From Promicromonospora sukumoe 327MFSha3.1 (GTDB taxonomy: Bacteria > Actinomycetota > Actinomycetes > Actinomycetales > Cellulomonadaceae): 64,000 bases of DNA. Position numbers and translations under genes: made by a program. A model generated the notes under the pieces. The model searched no databases, was not told where the DNA came from, and saw nothing but the letters and a program-made list of their open reading frames with translations. Shown in pieces: positions 54,961 through 63,604 of the stretch (positions are counted from its first letter, which is position 1; every line of letters begins with the position of its first letter). The stretch covers positions 124,001 through 188,000 of the forward strand of contig NZ_ARQM01000010.1 in assembly GCF_000385135.1 (NCBI RefSeq). The letters are read 5' to 3'.

Positions 54961-55408
54961 TCCGGGCTCCTGTGGTTTCTCCGAACGGCTCTGTCCCTTT
55001 GGACGCTAGGCCTGATCTGCCAGGTCCGCGCGTTGCCGCGGGGTGAATCCGTCGCTTGTGAATGTCTTCACAAGGCACTGTACACGCACTCGGGGTGCCG
55101 TTCGGCGTCTTGTTGTCCGCGCCTTCAGCAGGGGCGATGCGGAAGGGGTCTCCTGTGCGATACTGGTCGAACCCGCGTAGGCCCACATCCCTGCGCGGCC
55201 TGCAGAGTCCAACACTGCCCGCGATCCGCACGCGGTGCCGCAGTCACGCAGAACGTGGCCGCAGGCGTCCGCGAAGATCGCAGGAACGGGGCCGCAGCCG
55301 AGACTTCCGTCCAGATGTGTCGCTTCGCCGCGATGCATCCACCGGACGACCGACCGCCTGGCGGTCCGCGTGGTGTGGGGCGGGCGCCGGGCTACAGGAG
55401 CACCCAAC
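54961..55408. other. Divergent regulatory region cydA / rne
   Basis: The 448-bp gap contains the Rex box (55056-55073), a minus-strand -10 TACAGT (55077-55082) whose start would fall inside that box, and the cydA leader of ~100 nt. The right part (about 55165-55408) is a long leader of rne, rich in possible stems; I see a weak GATACT (55159-55164) that might be its -10 and no separate gene. Confidence 0.45.
55056..55073. promoter_or_regulatory. Rex (redox-sensing repressor) operator
   Basis: TTGTGAATGTCTTCACAA is an exact match to the Rex consensus TTGTGAA-N4-TTCACAA. It lies ~95 bp upstream of cydA and overlaps the predicted transcription start. Rex leaves DNA when NADH/NAD+ rises, so cydABDC should be induced at low oxygen. 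The rex gene is not in this window. Confidence 0.9.
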
Positions 55409-58400
55409 GTGACGCCTTCCAGCACCACCGGTTCGACCATCGGGTCACAGGATGATCACGACGCACCTGAGGTGAACGCCCAGGTCACCACTGGTGGGGA
55501 GGCCTCGGCGGACGCGACGTCCACCAAGCGCCCGCGCCGTCGCGCCACCCGGTCCGTCGTCTCGACGGCCAAGCACGTCGAGCCCATCGTCGTCGGCTCG
55601 TCCGACATCCCCGCGACCCCGGCCGAGGGTCAGCCCGTGACCACGGGCGGCACCGCCGCGGTCGCCACGCCGACGACGCCCGCGGCCGGTGAGCCCGCCG
55701 CCAAGCGGCCGCGCCGCCGCGCCACGCGCGGCGTGTCCACGCCCACGGCGACCGAGGCGCCGGCTCCGGCCGCGCCCGCCGCCGAGCCGGTGCAGGACCA
55801 GCCGGTCGCCGCCGAGCCGGTCGTCGAGGCCGCCGCGCAGGCCGAGACGACGCAGGCCGAGGCGACGCAGACTGAGACAGATGTCACTGCGGACGTCGCC
55901 CCCGAGGCCGCGCCCGTCGCCGAGGCCGAGGCCGAGCCCGAGCCCAAGCCCGTCGTCGCCGCCGAGCCCGCGGTCACCGAGCCCGAGCCCGCCGCTGTCG
56001 CCGAGCCCGAGCCCGCCGCGGAGGAGTCCGCGCCGCTCGACATCGACCTCCCCGAGCCGGTCGCGGCCGCCGAGGCGCCCGCCCGCGGGGTCGTCAGCCT
56101 GGACGACATCGTCCTGCCCGGCGCCCCGTCGGCCGAGGCCGCCCCCGCCGAGAAGTCCGCGCCGAAGCGCCGCAGCCGCAAGAAGGCCGAGCCGGTCGCC
56201 GACGTCGACACCACGGTCGAGCCCGCCGCCGAGGGCACGCAGGAGCAGGCCGCGCAGGAGCAGGCCGCCCAGCAGGCCGAGCAGGCCGCCGAGCCGGCCC
56301 CCAAGCGCAGCCGGTCGCGCCGCAAGCCCGCCGCCGAGGCGACCCCGGCCGAGGAGGCCACGGCCGCTGCCGAGGCCCCGAAGACCCCTGCCGCGGAGAC
56401 CCCCGCCGAGGAGCCCGCCGCGCGGGCCCGCACGCGCCGTGGCGGCCGCCGCCCGGCGTTCGAGCAGCCGGAGGCGCCGGCGCAGCCCGCGCAGTCGCCC
56501 GCCGCGACCACCTCGGGCACCCGGGTGCCGCGCCTGGCCACGACGGCGCTGCTGTTCCAGGCCCCGGACGACTCCGCGCGCCGCTCGCGCCGCGCCCAGG
56601 CCCCGGCCGGTCCGCCGCGCCCGCAGGACCTGACGCCGCAGTTCGCCCGTCCCGTCGCGCGCCCGGTCGAGCCGGCCGCCGAGAAGCCGGTGACCCCGGC
56701 CGAGGCTCCCGCGCCCGCCGAGCAGGTTGCCGAGGCACCGGTGGAGGCGCCCGCGGCGTCCGCCACCGAGACGGCCCCTGAGCCCCGTACCCGCAGGTCC
56801 GGCTCCCGCCGGGCCGTGCGCCGCACGGGCCCGAGCGCCGAGCAGCCCGCGGAGACCCCGGCCGAGCCCGCCGCGCAGGAGAGCGCGCCGGCCGAGGCCG
56901 CGCCGGAAGCACCCGAGGCGCCCGAGGCCGCCGCCCCCGCCGCCCCGCAGTTCGTCGCCGCCGACCTGAGCGACGACGACGCCGCGGCGGTCGACGAGGT
57001 CGGCGCCATCGAGGAGGAGCTGGTCGCCGAGGGCGTCGAGCTCGAGGAGCTCGCCCCGGGCGACTTCGAGGAGTACGACGACGAGGACGTGCGCCCGTCG
57101 CGCCGTCGTCGTCGCCGGGGTGGCCGCGGCCGCCGTGGCGGGCGCACCAACCGCTCGGACGACATGGACGACTCGGCCGACGAGGACCAGGACGACGAGT
57201 CCGAGGAGGACGCCCAGGCGTCCGACGACGAGGACGGCGACGCCGAGGACTCGGGGCAGGACTCCGCCGAGGGTGACGGCGAGGGCGAGGGCGGCAGCCG
57301 CCGTCGTCGGCGTCGTCGCCGGGGCACCCGCGGCGAGCGGGCCGAGGCCGCGGCCGCCCGCACGAGCCGCAGCGACGAGGTCACCGCGCTCAAGGGCTCC
57401 ACGCGCCTGGAGGCGAAGCGTCAGCGTCGCCGTGAGGGCCGCGACCACGGCCGCCGTCGTCAGATCATCACCGAGGCCGAGTTCCTGGCCCGCCGCGAGT
57501 CGGTGCAGCGGTCGATGATCGTGCGCGAGAAGGACGGCCGCACGCAGATCGCGGTGCTGGAGGACGGCGTGCTCGTGGAGCACTACGTCTCGCAGCAGTC
57601 GCAGGCGTCGATGGCCGGCAACGTGTACCTGGGCCGGGTCCAGAACGTGCTGCCCTCCATGGAGGCCGCGTTCGTCGACGTCGGCAAGGGCCGCAACGCC
57701 GTGCTGTACGCGGGCGAGGTCAACTGGGACGCGGCGGGCCTGGAGGGCCAGCCGCGCCGGATCGAGCAGGCGCTGAAGTCGGGCGACTCGGTGCTGGTGC
57801 AGGTCACCAAGGATCCGATCGGCCACAAGGGTGCGCGCCTGACGAGCCAGGTCACCCTGGCCGGCCGCTACCTCGTGTTCGTGCCCGGCGGCGGCATGAC
57901 CGGCATCAGCCGCAAGCTGCCCGACACGGAGCGGTCGCGCCTCAAGAAGATCCTCCGCGAGGTGGTCCCCGACGGCGCCGGCGTCATCGTGCGCACCGCC
58001 GCCGAGGGGGCGAGCGAGGAGGAGCTGCGCGCCGACGTCCAGCGCCTGCAGGGCCAGTGGGACGCCATCCAGGCCAAGTCCAAGAAGGCGAACGCCCCTG
58101 CCCTGCTGCAGGGCGAGCCGGACATGGCGATCCGCGTGGTCCGCGACATCTTCAACGACGACTTCTCGTCGCTGGTGGTGCAGGGCGAGGGTGCGTGGGA
58201 CGAGATCGCGCACTACGTCGAGGAGCTCGCTCCCGACCTGCGCGAGCGCGTGTCCAAGTGGGTCGAGAACACCGACGTGTTCACGGTGCACCGGGTGGAC
58301 GAGCAGCTCGCCAAGGGCATGGACCGCAAGGTCTGGCTGCCCTCGGGCGGCTCGCTGGTCATCGACCGCACCGAGGCCATGACGGTCGTGGACGTCAACA

Positions 58401-59212
58401 CCGGCAAGTTCACCGGTGCCGGCGGCACGCTCGAGGAGACCGTCACGCGGAACAACCTCGAGGCGGCCGAGGAGATCGTGCGGCAGCTCCGCCTGCGCGA
58501 CATCGGCGGCATCATCGTCATCGACTTCATCGACATGGTGCTCGAGTCCAACCGCGACCTGGTGCTGCGTCGCCTGGTCGAGTGCCTGGGCCGGGACCGC
58601 ACCAAGCACCAGGTCGCCGAGGTGACGTCGCTGGGCCTGGTCCAGATGACGCGCAAGCGCGTGGGCCAGGGCCTGGTCGAGGCGTTCTCCGAGACGTGCG
58701 AGCACTGCAAGGGCCGCGGCTTCATCGTGCACGAGGAGCCCATCGAGAAGCAGGGCTCCGGCTCCGGCTCGGGTGCACCCGCCGCGGTCGAGGAGAGCCC
58801 GCGGGCGGCGCGTTCGCGCCGCAAGCGCGGCAAGGAGGCCAAGGAGAAGGCCGCTCCCGCCCAGGAGCCGGCCGCACCGGTCGCCAGCCTGCCCGAGGAG
58901 CGGTCGGAGGCACGCGAGGCCGTGAAGGCCACGCTCGCCACGATCGCCGCCGCGGCGCAGCACGCGCACGAGACCAAGGACGCCGCCGAGGACGGTCCGG
59001 CCACGCTGGACGAGATCCAGCTGCCCTCGGCGGGCTCCGGCTCGTCGGCCCCGGCCACCCCGGCCGCCAGTGACGCGCCCGACTCCACGGGCTCGCCCGC
59101 CGACGCCGGCTCGCCGGCGGACGCCACGCCGTCGACCGACGACACGCCGGAGGGGGGCTCCGGCACTGGGCAGCCGGAACCGCCCAAAGGAGCTGGCGAC
59201 GAGGTCGCCTGA
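55409..59212 (+). CDS. rne: Ribonuclease E/G family protein
   Basis: A 1267-residue RNase E. Residues 1 to ~700 are disordered: Ala/Glu/Pro-rich tracts, several Lys/Arg clusters (KRPRRRATR, RRRRRRGGRGRRGGR), and an acidic block. The catalytic domain spans about 700-1105: S1 domain GNVYLGRVQNVLPSMEAAFV, DNase-I-like VVDVNTGKFTG (near 993) and the zinc link CEHCKGRG (near 1097). The remaining ~170 residues are again Ala/Pro/Ser-rich. GTG 55409 follows CAGGAG; the frame is open further upstream but without family similarity. In cells it processes rRNA and starts mRNA decay. Confidence 0.93.
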   Translation: MTPSSTTGSTIGSQDDHDAPEVNAQVTTGGEASADATSTKRPRRRATRSVVSTAKHVEPIVVGSSDIPATPAEGQPVTTGGTAAVATPTTPAAGEPAAKRPRRRATRGVSTPTATEAPAPAAPAAEPVQDQPVAAEPVVEAAAQAETTQAEATQTETDVTADVAPEAAPVAEAEAEPEPKPVVAAEPAVTEPEPAAVAEPEPAAEESAPLDIDLPEPVAAAEAPARGVVSLDDIVLPGAPSAEAAPAEKSAPKRRSRKKAEPVADVDTTVEPAAEGTQEQAAQEQAAQQAEQAAEPAPKRSRSRRKPAAEATPAEEATAAAEAPKTPAAETPAEEPAARARTRRGGRRPAFEQPEAPAQPAQSPAATTSGTRVPRLATTALLFQAPDDSARRSRRAQAPAGPPRPQDLTPQFARPVARPVEPAAEKPVTPAEAPAPAEQVAEAPVEAPAASATETAPEPRTRRSGSRRAVRRTGPSAEQPAETPAEPAAQESAPAEAAPEAPEAPEAAAPAAPQFVAADLSDDDAAAVDEVGAIEEELVAEGVELEELAPGDFEEYDDEDVRPSRRRRRRGGRGRRGGRTNRSDDMDDSADEDQDDESEEDAQASDDEDGDAEDSGQDSAEGDGEGEGGSRRRRRRRRGTRGERAEAAAARTSRSDEVTALKGSTRLEAKRQRRREGRDHGRRRQIITEAEFLARRESVQRSMIVREKDGRTQIAVLEDGVLVEHYVSQQSQASMAGNVYLGRVQNVLPSMEAAFVDVGKGRNAVLYAGEVNWDAAGLEGQPRRIEQALKSGDSVLVQVTKDPIGHKGARLTSQVTLAGRYLVFVPGGGMTGISRKLPDTERSRLKKILREVVPDGAGVIVRTAAEGASEEELRADVQRLQGQWDAIQAKSKKANAPALLQGEPDMAIRVVRDIFNDDFSSLVVQGEGAWDEIAHYVEELAPDLRERVSKWVENTDVFTVHRVDEQLAKGMDRKVWLPSGGSLVIDRTEAMTVVDVNTGKFTGAGGTLEETVTRNNLEAAEEIVRQLRLRDIGGIIVIDFIDMVLESNRDLVLRRLVECLGRDRTKHQVAEVTSLGLVQMTRKRVGQGLVEAFSETCEHCKGRGFIVHEEPIEKQGSGSGSGAPAAVEESPRAARSRRKRGKEAKEKAAPAQEPAAPVASLPEERSEAREAVKATLATIAAAAQHAHETKDAAEDGPATLDEIQLPSAGSGSSAPATPAASDAPDSTGSPADAGSPADATPSTDDTPEGGSGTGQPEPPKGAGDEVA

Positions 59213-59263
59213 GCAGAAGAAGGGCTTCTGGGCGAGGCTTCTGGGCCTTTGACCTGAACCCGA

Positions 59264-59301
59264 CGAGGGTCGCCACCGCGAGGTGGCGGCCCTCGTTTTT
59301 T
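59264..59301 (+). terminator. Rho-independent terminator of rne
   Basis: 14-nt GC-rich arms (59264-59277, 59282-59295), one mismatch, GCGA loop, followed by six T. It is the only classic T-tailed terminator I see in the window. Confidence 0.92.
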
Positions 59302-59377
59302 GTGCCCGGGAGGTGTCGGCTCGGATGCCTCTCCGGACTTCCGCGGGCAATTCTCTTGCGGGCTCCGTACGTTCTAT

Positions 59378-59401
59378 GGTTCATTAGTCGAGTAATGAAC
59401 C
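59378..59401. promoter_or_regulatory. Palindromic operator before acyltransferase gene
   Basis: GGTTCATTA-gtcgag-TAATGAACC has perfect 9-bp arms. It overlaps a likely -10 TATGGT (59375-59380, with TTCTCT 18 nt upstream), so binding would block transcription. The shape suits a TetR-, MarR- or PadR-type dimer; no such gene is adjacent. Confidence 0.6.
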
Positions 59402-59433
59402 AACGAGGCGCGATCGAGACGACGGAGACCGAG

Positions 59434-60591
59434 ATGACAACCACCGCCGCGAGGCCGACGAGCACCCGCCTGGGGTACGTCGACAACCTCCGGATCCTGC
59501 TGACCGTGCTGGTCCTGGCCCACCACAGCGCGCTGACCTACGGCGCGCTGCCGATGTGGTACTGGACCGAGCCCAGCGAGAGCCTGTCCGGCCTCGCGCT
59601 CGTGGCGTTCGTCGTCGCGAACCAGTTCTGGTTCATGGGCTTCTTCTTCCTGCTCTCCGGCCTGTTCGTGCCCGGCTCGGTGGACCGCAAGGGGCCAGGT
59701 GCGTTCGCTCGCGACCGGCTCGTCCGGCTCGGCGTCCCGCTGATCGTGTTCTGGCTGGTCGCGCGGCCGGTGCTGGCGCTGCCGGGGTGGCCCGAGCGCC
59801 GCGACCAGGGGGAGTCGTTCCTGCGGTTCTGGTTCACCGCGGGCGACCCCGGCCCGATGTGGTTCGTCGAGGTGCTGCTCGTCCTGTCGCTCGCCTACGC
59901 GGCGTTCCGGGCCCTGCGAGCCCGCTCCGCATCCCGTCCCGGTGCTGTGACCGGGACCGACGGCGCCGCCGACACCCCCTCGGGCCTGGTCGCCCGCCCC
60001 CTGGCCTTCCGCACGATCGCCGCCTTCGTCGCGGTCCTGACCGTCGTGACCTACCTCTGGCGGCTCGCCGTGCCGCTCGGCACGTACTGGACGGGCGTCG
60101 GCCTCCCGACCCCGGCCTACCTGCCGCAGTACGTGCTGCTCTTCGCGGCCGGTGTGCTCGCCACGCGCCGCGGCTGGCTGACGTCGCTCACCGTGCGGCA
60201 GGGCCGGGTCGCCCTGGTCGTGGCGCTCGTCGGCGTGGGTCCGGCCCTCGGCGCGTCCGCCCTCGCCTCCGCGCCCGACGCCGGGATCGTCCTGCTGCTC
60301 GCGCAGAGCCTCGTCGAGAACGTCGTGGCCATCGGCGCGGTCGTGGGCCTGCTGGTGCTGTTCCGGGAGCGGTTCTCGGGGCAGCCCGCCTGGGCGCGGT
60401 TCGCCACGCAGCACTCCTTCGCGGTCTACGTCGTCCACCCGCTGGTGCTGGTGGGCGTGGCGATCCTGTTCGCGCCGCTCGTGGCCCCGGCGGGCGTGAA
60501 GTTCCTGATCCTGCTCGTGCTGTCGGTGCCGCTCTGCTGGGGCGCCGCCTACCTGCTGCGCCGCATCCCGGGGGTGGCGCGGGTGCTGTAG
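59434..60591 (+). CDS. Acyltransferase family 3 membrane protein
   Basis: A 385-residue integral membrane protein with about ten helices. RLGYVDNLRILLTVLVLAHH gives the conserved Arg and His pair of acyltransferase-3 enzymes in TM1, and FFFLLSGLFVPGS and DRLVRLGVPLIVFWL follow as in the family. These proteins acylate sugars, antibiotics or cell-envelope glycans. ATG 59434 with GGAG upstream is preferred; ATG 59395 lies inside the operator palindrome. A Thr/Ala-rich loop occurs near residues 165-185. Confidence 0.88.
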   Translation: MTTTAARPTSTRLGYVDNLRILLTVLVLAHHSALTYGALPMWYWTEPSESLSGLALVAFVVANQFWFMGFFFLLSGLFVPGSVDRKGPGAFARDRLVRLGVPLIVFWLVARPVLALPGWPERRDQGESFLRFWFTAGDPGPMWFVEVLLVLSLAYAAFRALRARSASRPGAVTGTDGAADTPSGLVARPLAFRTIAAFVAVLTVVTYLWRLAVPLGTYWTGVGLPTPAYLPQYVLLFAAGVLATRRGWLTSLTVRQGRVALVVALVGVGPALGASALASAPDAGIVLLLAQSLVENVVAIGAVVGLLVLFRERFSGQPAWARFATQHSFAVYVVHPLVLVGVAILFAPLVAPAGVKFLILLVLSVPLCWGAAYLLRRIPGVARVL

Positions 60592-60621
60592 GTGTAGTCG
60601 GCCGCGGAAGTGTGTTCGCAC

Positions 60622-60672
60622 GGGGAGGGGTAACGGAGACGTAGCAGCGTTCACTCTCCGTTACCCCTCCCC
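60622..60672. repeat. Perfect 18-bp hairpin downstream of acyltransferase
   Basis: Exact arms ggggaggggtaacggaga (60622-60639) and its complement (60655-60672) with a 15-nt loop. It lies between two plus-strand genes, ahead of thymidine kinase; no T-tract. Confidence 0.8.
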
Positions 60673-60727
60673 ATGCGTCTCGCTCATCTCCCGGCCGGGT
60701 GGGCGTCAGGATGCTTGACTGGCGCCT

Positions 60728-61348
60728 ATGAGAGACGGTCAGGTGAAGGACGGCCTGGGCGCCGGGCGCCTCGAGGTGATCGCCGGCCCGATGTTCGCCG
60801 GCAAGTCCGAGGAGCTGCTGCGCCGGGTGCGGCGGGCCCGGATCGCGCGCCGGGGCGTGCTCGTGGTGAGCCACGCCCTCGACGACCGGCGCGGCGTCGG
60901 CCAGGTGTCGTCGCACGCCGGGCAGGGCGTCCCGGCGCACACGGTGTCGGACGCCGGGGAGATCCCCGGCCTGCTGGACCCCGGCACCGGTACCGACCCC
61001 GGTACCGAGCTCGTCGCCGTCGACGAGGCGCAGTTCTTCGGCGCCGGCCTCGTGCCGGTCGTCACCGACCTGGCCGGCCGCGGGCTCGTGGTGGTCGTCG
61101 CCGGGCTGTCCGTCACCTTCGACGGGCAGCCCTTCGCGCCCCTGCCCGAGCTCATGGCGCTGGCCGAGTCCGTGGAGAAGCTCACGGCGGTGTGCTCCGT
61201 CTGCGGGGCCGACGCCGCCTTCCATGTCCGGCTGCCCCAGGCACAGGGGGAGTCCGACGGCGGCGCGCTCGTGCCGGTCGCCGCCCACGTGGGCGGGTCG
61301 GAGTCGTACGAGGCCCGGTGCCGCCGGCACGCCGTCGTCGCCGGCTGA
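60728..61348 (+). CDS. tdk: Thymidine kinase
   Basis: A 206-residue type II thymidine kinase of the salvage pathway. The P-loop is IAGPMFAGKSEELLRR (Gly20-Ser27), Walker B VAVDEAQFF, the lid GLSVTFDGQPFAPLPELMAL and the zinc site CSVCG...CRRH. SYEARC near the C-terminus is the thymidine lasso. The ATG at 60728 lacks a strong ribosome site. Downstream, the sequence gagcgtgccggct repeats three times before the convergent desaturase. Confidence 0.93.
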   Translation: MRDGQVKDGLGAGRLEVIAGPMFAGKSEELLRRVRRARIARRGVLVVSHALDDRRGVGQVSSHAGQGVPAHTVSDAGEIPGLLDPGTGTDPGTELVAVDEAQFFGAGLVPVVTDLAGRGLVVVVAGLSVTFDGQPFAPLPELMALAESVEKLTAVCSVCGADAAFHVRLPQAQGESDGGALVPVAAHVGGSESYEARCRRHAVVAG

Positions 61349-61410
61349 GCGTGCCGGCTGAGCGTGCCGGCTGAGCGTGCAGGCTGACCGGGCGGGCCGA
61401 CCTGCCGACG

Positions 61411-62520
61411 TCAGACCTTGCGCATCAGCTTGTACTGCGGGCAGTCGAACGGGTCGCGCGCGGCGAGCCCCACCTTGTTGAGGTAGTTGACGACGATCAC
61501 GTACGACTGCGCCAAGCTGGTCTCGGTGTAGGGGATGCCGAGGTTCGCGCAGTGCTCCTTGACGATCTCGGCGGTCCGGATCAGGTGCGGGCGCGGCATG
61601 CTCGGGAACAGGTGGTGCTCGATCTGGAAGTTGAGCCCGCCCATCAGGATGTTCATGAACCGCCCGCCGCGGATGTTCCGCGAGGTGAGCACCTGCTTGG
61701 ACAGGAAGTCGATGCGGGAGTCGGCGGGGATGATCGCCATGCCCTTGTGGTTCGGGGCGAACGACGCGCCCATGTAGACGCCGAACACGGCAAGCTGCAC
61801 GCCGAGGAACGCGAACGCCAGACCGGCCGGCAGCACCAGGAACAGGATCGCGACGTAGACGCCGAGGCGGACCGTGATGGTGACGAGCTCGCGGATCCGG
61901 GAGCGCAGCGTCTCGGGGCCGCCCGAGAACAGCGAGCGGACCGACGTGACGTGCAGGTTCACGCCCTCGAGCGTGAGCAGCGGGAAGAACAGCCAGCCCT
62001 GGTAGCGGTTGATCCACCGCTTCAGCCCGCGGTGCTGCCGGACGCCCTCCTCCGTGAACGCGATCGTGTCGTTCTCGATGTCCGGGTCCTTGCCCATCTT
62101 GTTGGGGTTGGCGTGGTGCCGGGTGTGCTTGGTCATCCACCACGAGTAGCTGATGCCTACGACGACGTTGGCGATCAGCCGGCCCCAGCGGTCGTTGCGG
62201 GGGCCCGACTCGAAGACCTGCCGGTGCGAGGCCTCGTGCGCGACGAAGGCGAACTGGGTCAGGACGAGGCCGAGCGCGCCGGCCATCAGGAGCTGGAACC
62301 ACGAGTCGCCCAGGAGCACGAACCCGGTGACGATCCCGCCGAGCGCGACGGTGAGCGCGGCGAGGGTCCAGGCGTAGTAGTGGTGTGCCCGGCGCAGCAG
62401 CCCGGCGTCGCGCACGGTGCGGGCCAGGGACGAATACGTGCTGGTCACGGGTTCGGCAAGAGGATCACGTGGTTTGGTCGGGCGGAAGCCGTCGCGGACG
62501 ACGGGGGCAGCTTGGGCCAT
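61411..62520 (-). CDS. Membrane fatty acid desaturase
   Basis: A 369-residue di-iron desaturase. The three histidine boxes are HEASH (95-99), HTRHH (132-136) and QIEHH near residue 298; the Gln replacing the first His of the third box is typical of front-end/linoleoyl-type enzymes, though no cytochrome b5 domain is fused. About four to six helices surround the boxes. It introduces a double bond into acyl chains at the membrane, probably for cold or fluidity adaptation. GAGG precedes the ATG. Confidence 0.9.
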   Translation of the reverse strand: MAQAAPVVRDGFRPTKPRDPLAEPVTSTYSSLARTVRDAGLLRRAHHYYAWTLAALTVALGGIVTGFVLLGDSWFQLLMAGALGLVLTQFAFVAHEASHRQVFESGPRNDRWGRLIANVVVGISYSWWMTKHTRHHANPNKMGKDPDIENDTIAFTEEGVRQHRGLKRWINRYQGWLFFPLLTLEGVNLHVTSVRSLFSGGPETLRSRIRELVTITVRLGVYVAILFLVLPAGLAFAFLGVQLAVFGVYMGASFAPNHKGMAIIPADSRIDFLSKQVLTSRNIRGGRFMNILMGGLNFQIEHHLFPSMPRPHLIRTAEIVKEHCANLGIPYTETSLAQSYVIVVNYLNKVGLAARDPFDCPQYKLMRKV

Positions 62521-62704
62521 GCGGTCCTCAATGCTCGGGTTCGACTTCCCAGCCGTGGAGTCGGACGGTGTCGCCCGTCATGCGGATGGCGTCGAGCCTA
62601 CGGGTGCGTAGGTTGTGGCCCGAGGGGCAGATGTGGACACATCGCGAAGAGTTGAAGACGATGTTTTTACCTTCGCCAGACATTTCGGACTGCGCGTGCG
62701 CTCC
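62521..62704. other. Intergenic region upstream of desaturase
   Basis: This stretch holds the desaturase leader and promoter region with a short AT-richer patch (about 62640-62680). I see no gene or clear operator; the 92-bp tandem array follows immediately. Confidence 0.35.
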
Positions 62705-62908
62705 GCTCCGGCTCAGTCCTCGATTCCTTTGGTCGGACTCAGCCTGCGCTCCGTTCCGGGCGCGTGCCTCGTTCCTCGCCCCGCACCCTGCACTGCGCTC
62801 CGGCTCAGTCCTCGATTCCTTTGGTCGGACTCAGCCTGCGCTCCGTTCCGGGCGCGTGCCTCGTTCCTCGCCCCGCACCCTGCACTGCGCTCCGGCTCAG
62901 TCCTCGAT
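62705..62908. repeat. 92-bp tandem repeat reaching into the 3' end of the PCMT-like gene
   Basis: Two apparently identical 92-bp units (62705-62796, 62797-62888) are followed by the first 20 bp of a third (62889-62908), which encodes the last codons and stop of the convergent methyltransferase gene. Within each unit ggctcagtcc and ggactcagcc can pair as a short hairpin. Confidence 0.9.
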
Positions 62909-63487
62909 GAGCGGGACGAACCGGTAGCCGCCGTGGTCGGTCGCGCGGGTGCGCCCGTCGGGCAGCCGCTCGATGAGCAGCAGCGTCGTTCGCACGGGGA
63001 TGACCATGCGCCCACCGATCCCGACCTGTTCCACCAGGGTGCGGGGGAGGGCGGCGGCCGCCGCCGAGACCAGGATCCGGTCCCAGCCGTTCTCCTGGGG
63101 CTGGCCGAGCACCCCGGGCTCGGTGTGCTGGAGCGTCGCCCAGCCCATTCCGGTGCGCGCCACGTTGGCGGCGCCCCAGTCGGCGAGCCGGCTGTCGCGC
63201 TCGACGCCGAGCACCCAGCCCTGCGGCCCGGTCAGGTAGGCGAGCAGCGCCGTCGTCCAGCCGGAGCCTGCGCCGACGTCGAGCACGCGCGCGCCGAGCG
63301 GCACACGGAGCAGGCGCAGCATCGCGGCCACGGTGCTGGGCTGCGATGACGTCTGGCCGCGCCCGATCGGCAGCGGCTGGTCCTGGCCCGCGAACGTCCG
63401 CTGCGAGCGGGGCAGGAAATCGCGGCGGGGTACGGCGCGCATCGCCCGGGCGATGTCGTCGTGCTCGGCGGCGGGCTCGGAAACCAT
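62897..63487 (-). CDS. Protein-L-isoaspartate O-methyltransferase family protein
   Basis: A 196-residue SAM-dependent methyltransferase. FLPRSQRTFAGQDQPLPIGRGQTSSQPS and VAAMLRLL form the PCMT N-terminal block, and RVLDVGAGSGWTTALLAYL the SAM motif; ILVSAAAAALPRTLVEQ and GGRMVIPV follow in order. PCMTs repair isoaspartyl damage, but many actinobacterial members have other roles. ATG 63487 is preceded by AGGTGAT; a GTG one codon earlier is possible. The last residues (LIED) fall in the tandem repeat. Confidence 0.88.
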   Translation of the reverse strand: MVSEPAAEHDDIARAMRAVPRRDFLPRSQRTFAGQDQPLPIGRGQTSSQPSTVAAMLRLLRVPLGARVLDVGAGSGWTTALLAYLTGPQGWVLGVERDSRLADWGAANVARTGMGWATLQHTEPGVLGQPQENGWDRILVSAAAAALPRTLVEQVGIGGRMVIPVRTTLLLIERLPDGRTRATDHGGYRFVPLIED

Positions 63488-63604
63488 CACGTATCACCTG
63501 AGCCCAGGGTAGGCACAGCCCGATCGAGGTCGCCAGGTGCCCCGGTCCGCGCCGGTGTCCCCGTAGACTGCGCCGGCCCGTGACCGTGCGTACCAGGAGA
63601 GGCC

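Noticed and set aside
59070-59252. Alternative-frame tail after rne ending in KKGFWARLLGL
   Set aside because: The ending looks like a short amphipathic helix, but it would need a +1 shift from rne, and no slippery site is visible. Kept out as a probable chance frame.
55445-59350. 1301-codon antisense frame over rne
   Set aside because: Composition is Gly/Arg/Leu-rich mirror of the repeat-rich rne coding strand; no ribosome site or domain.
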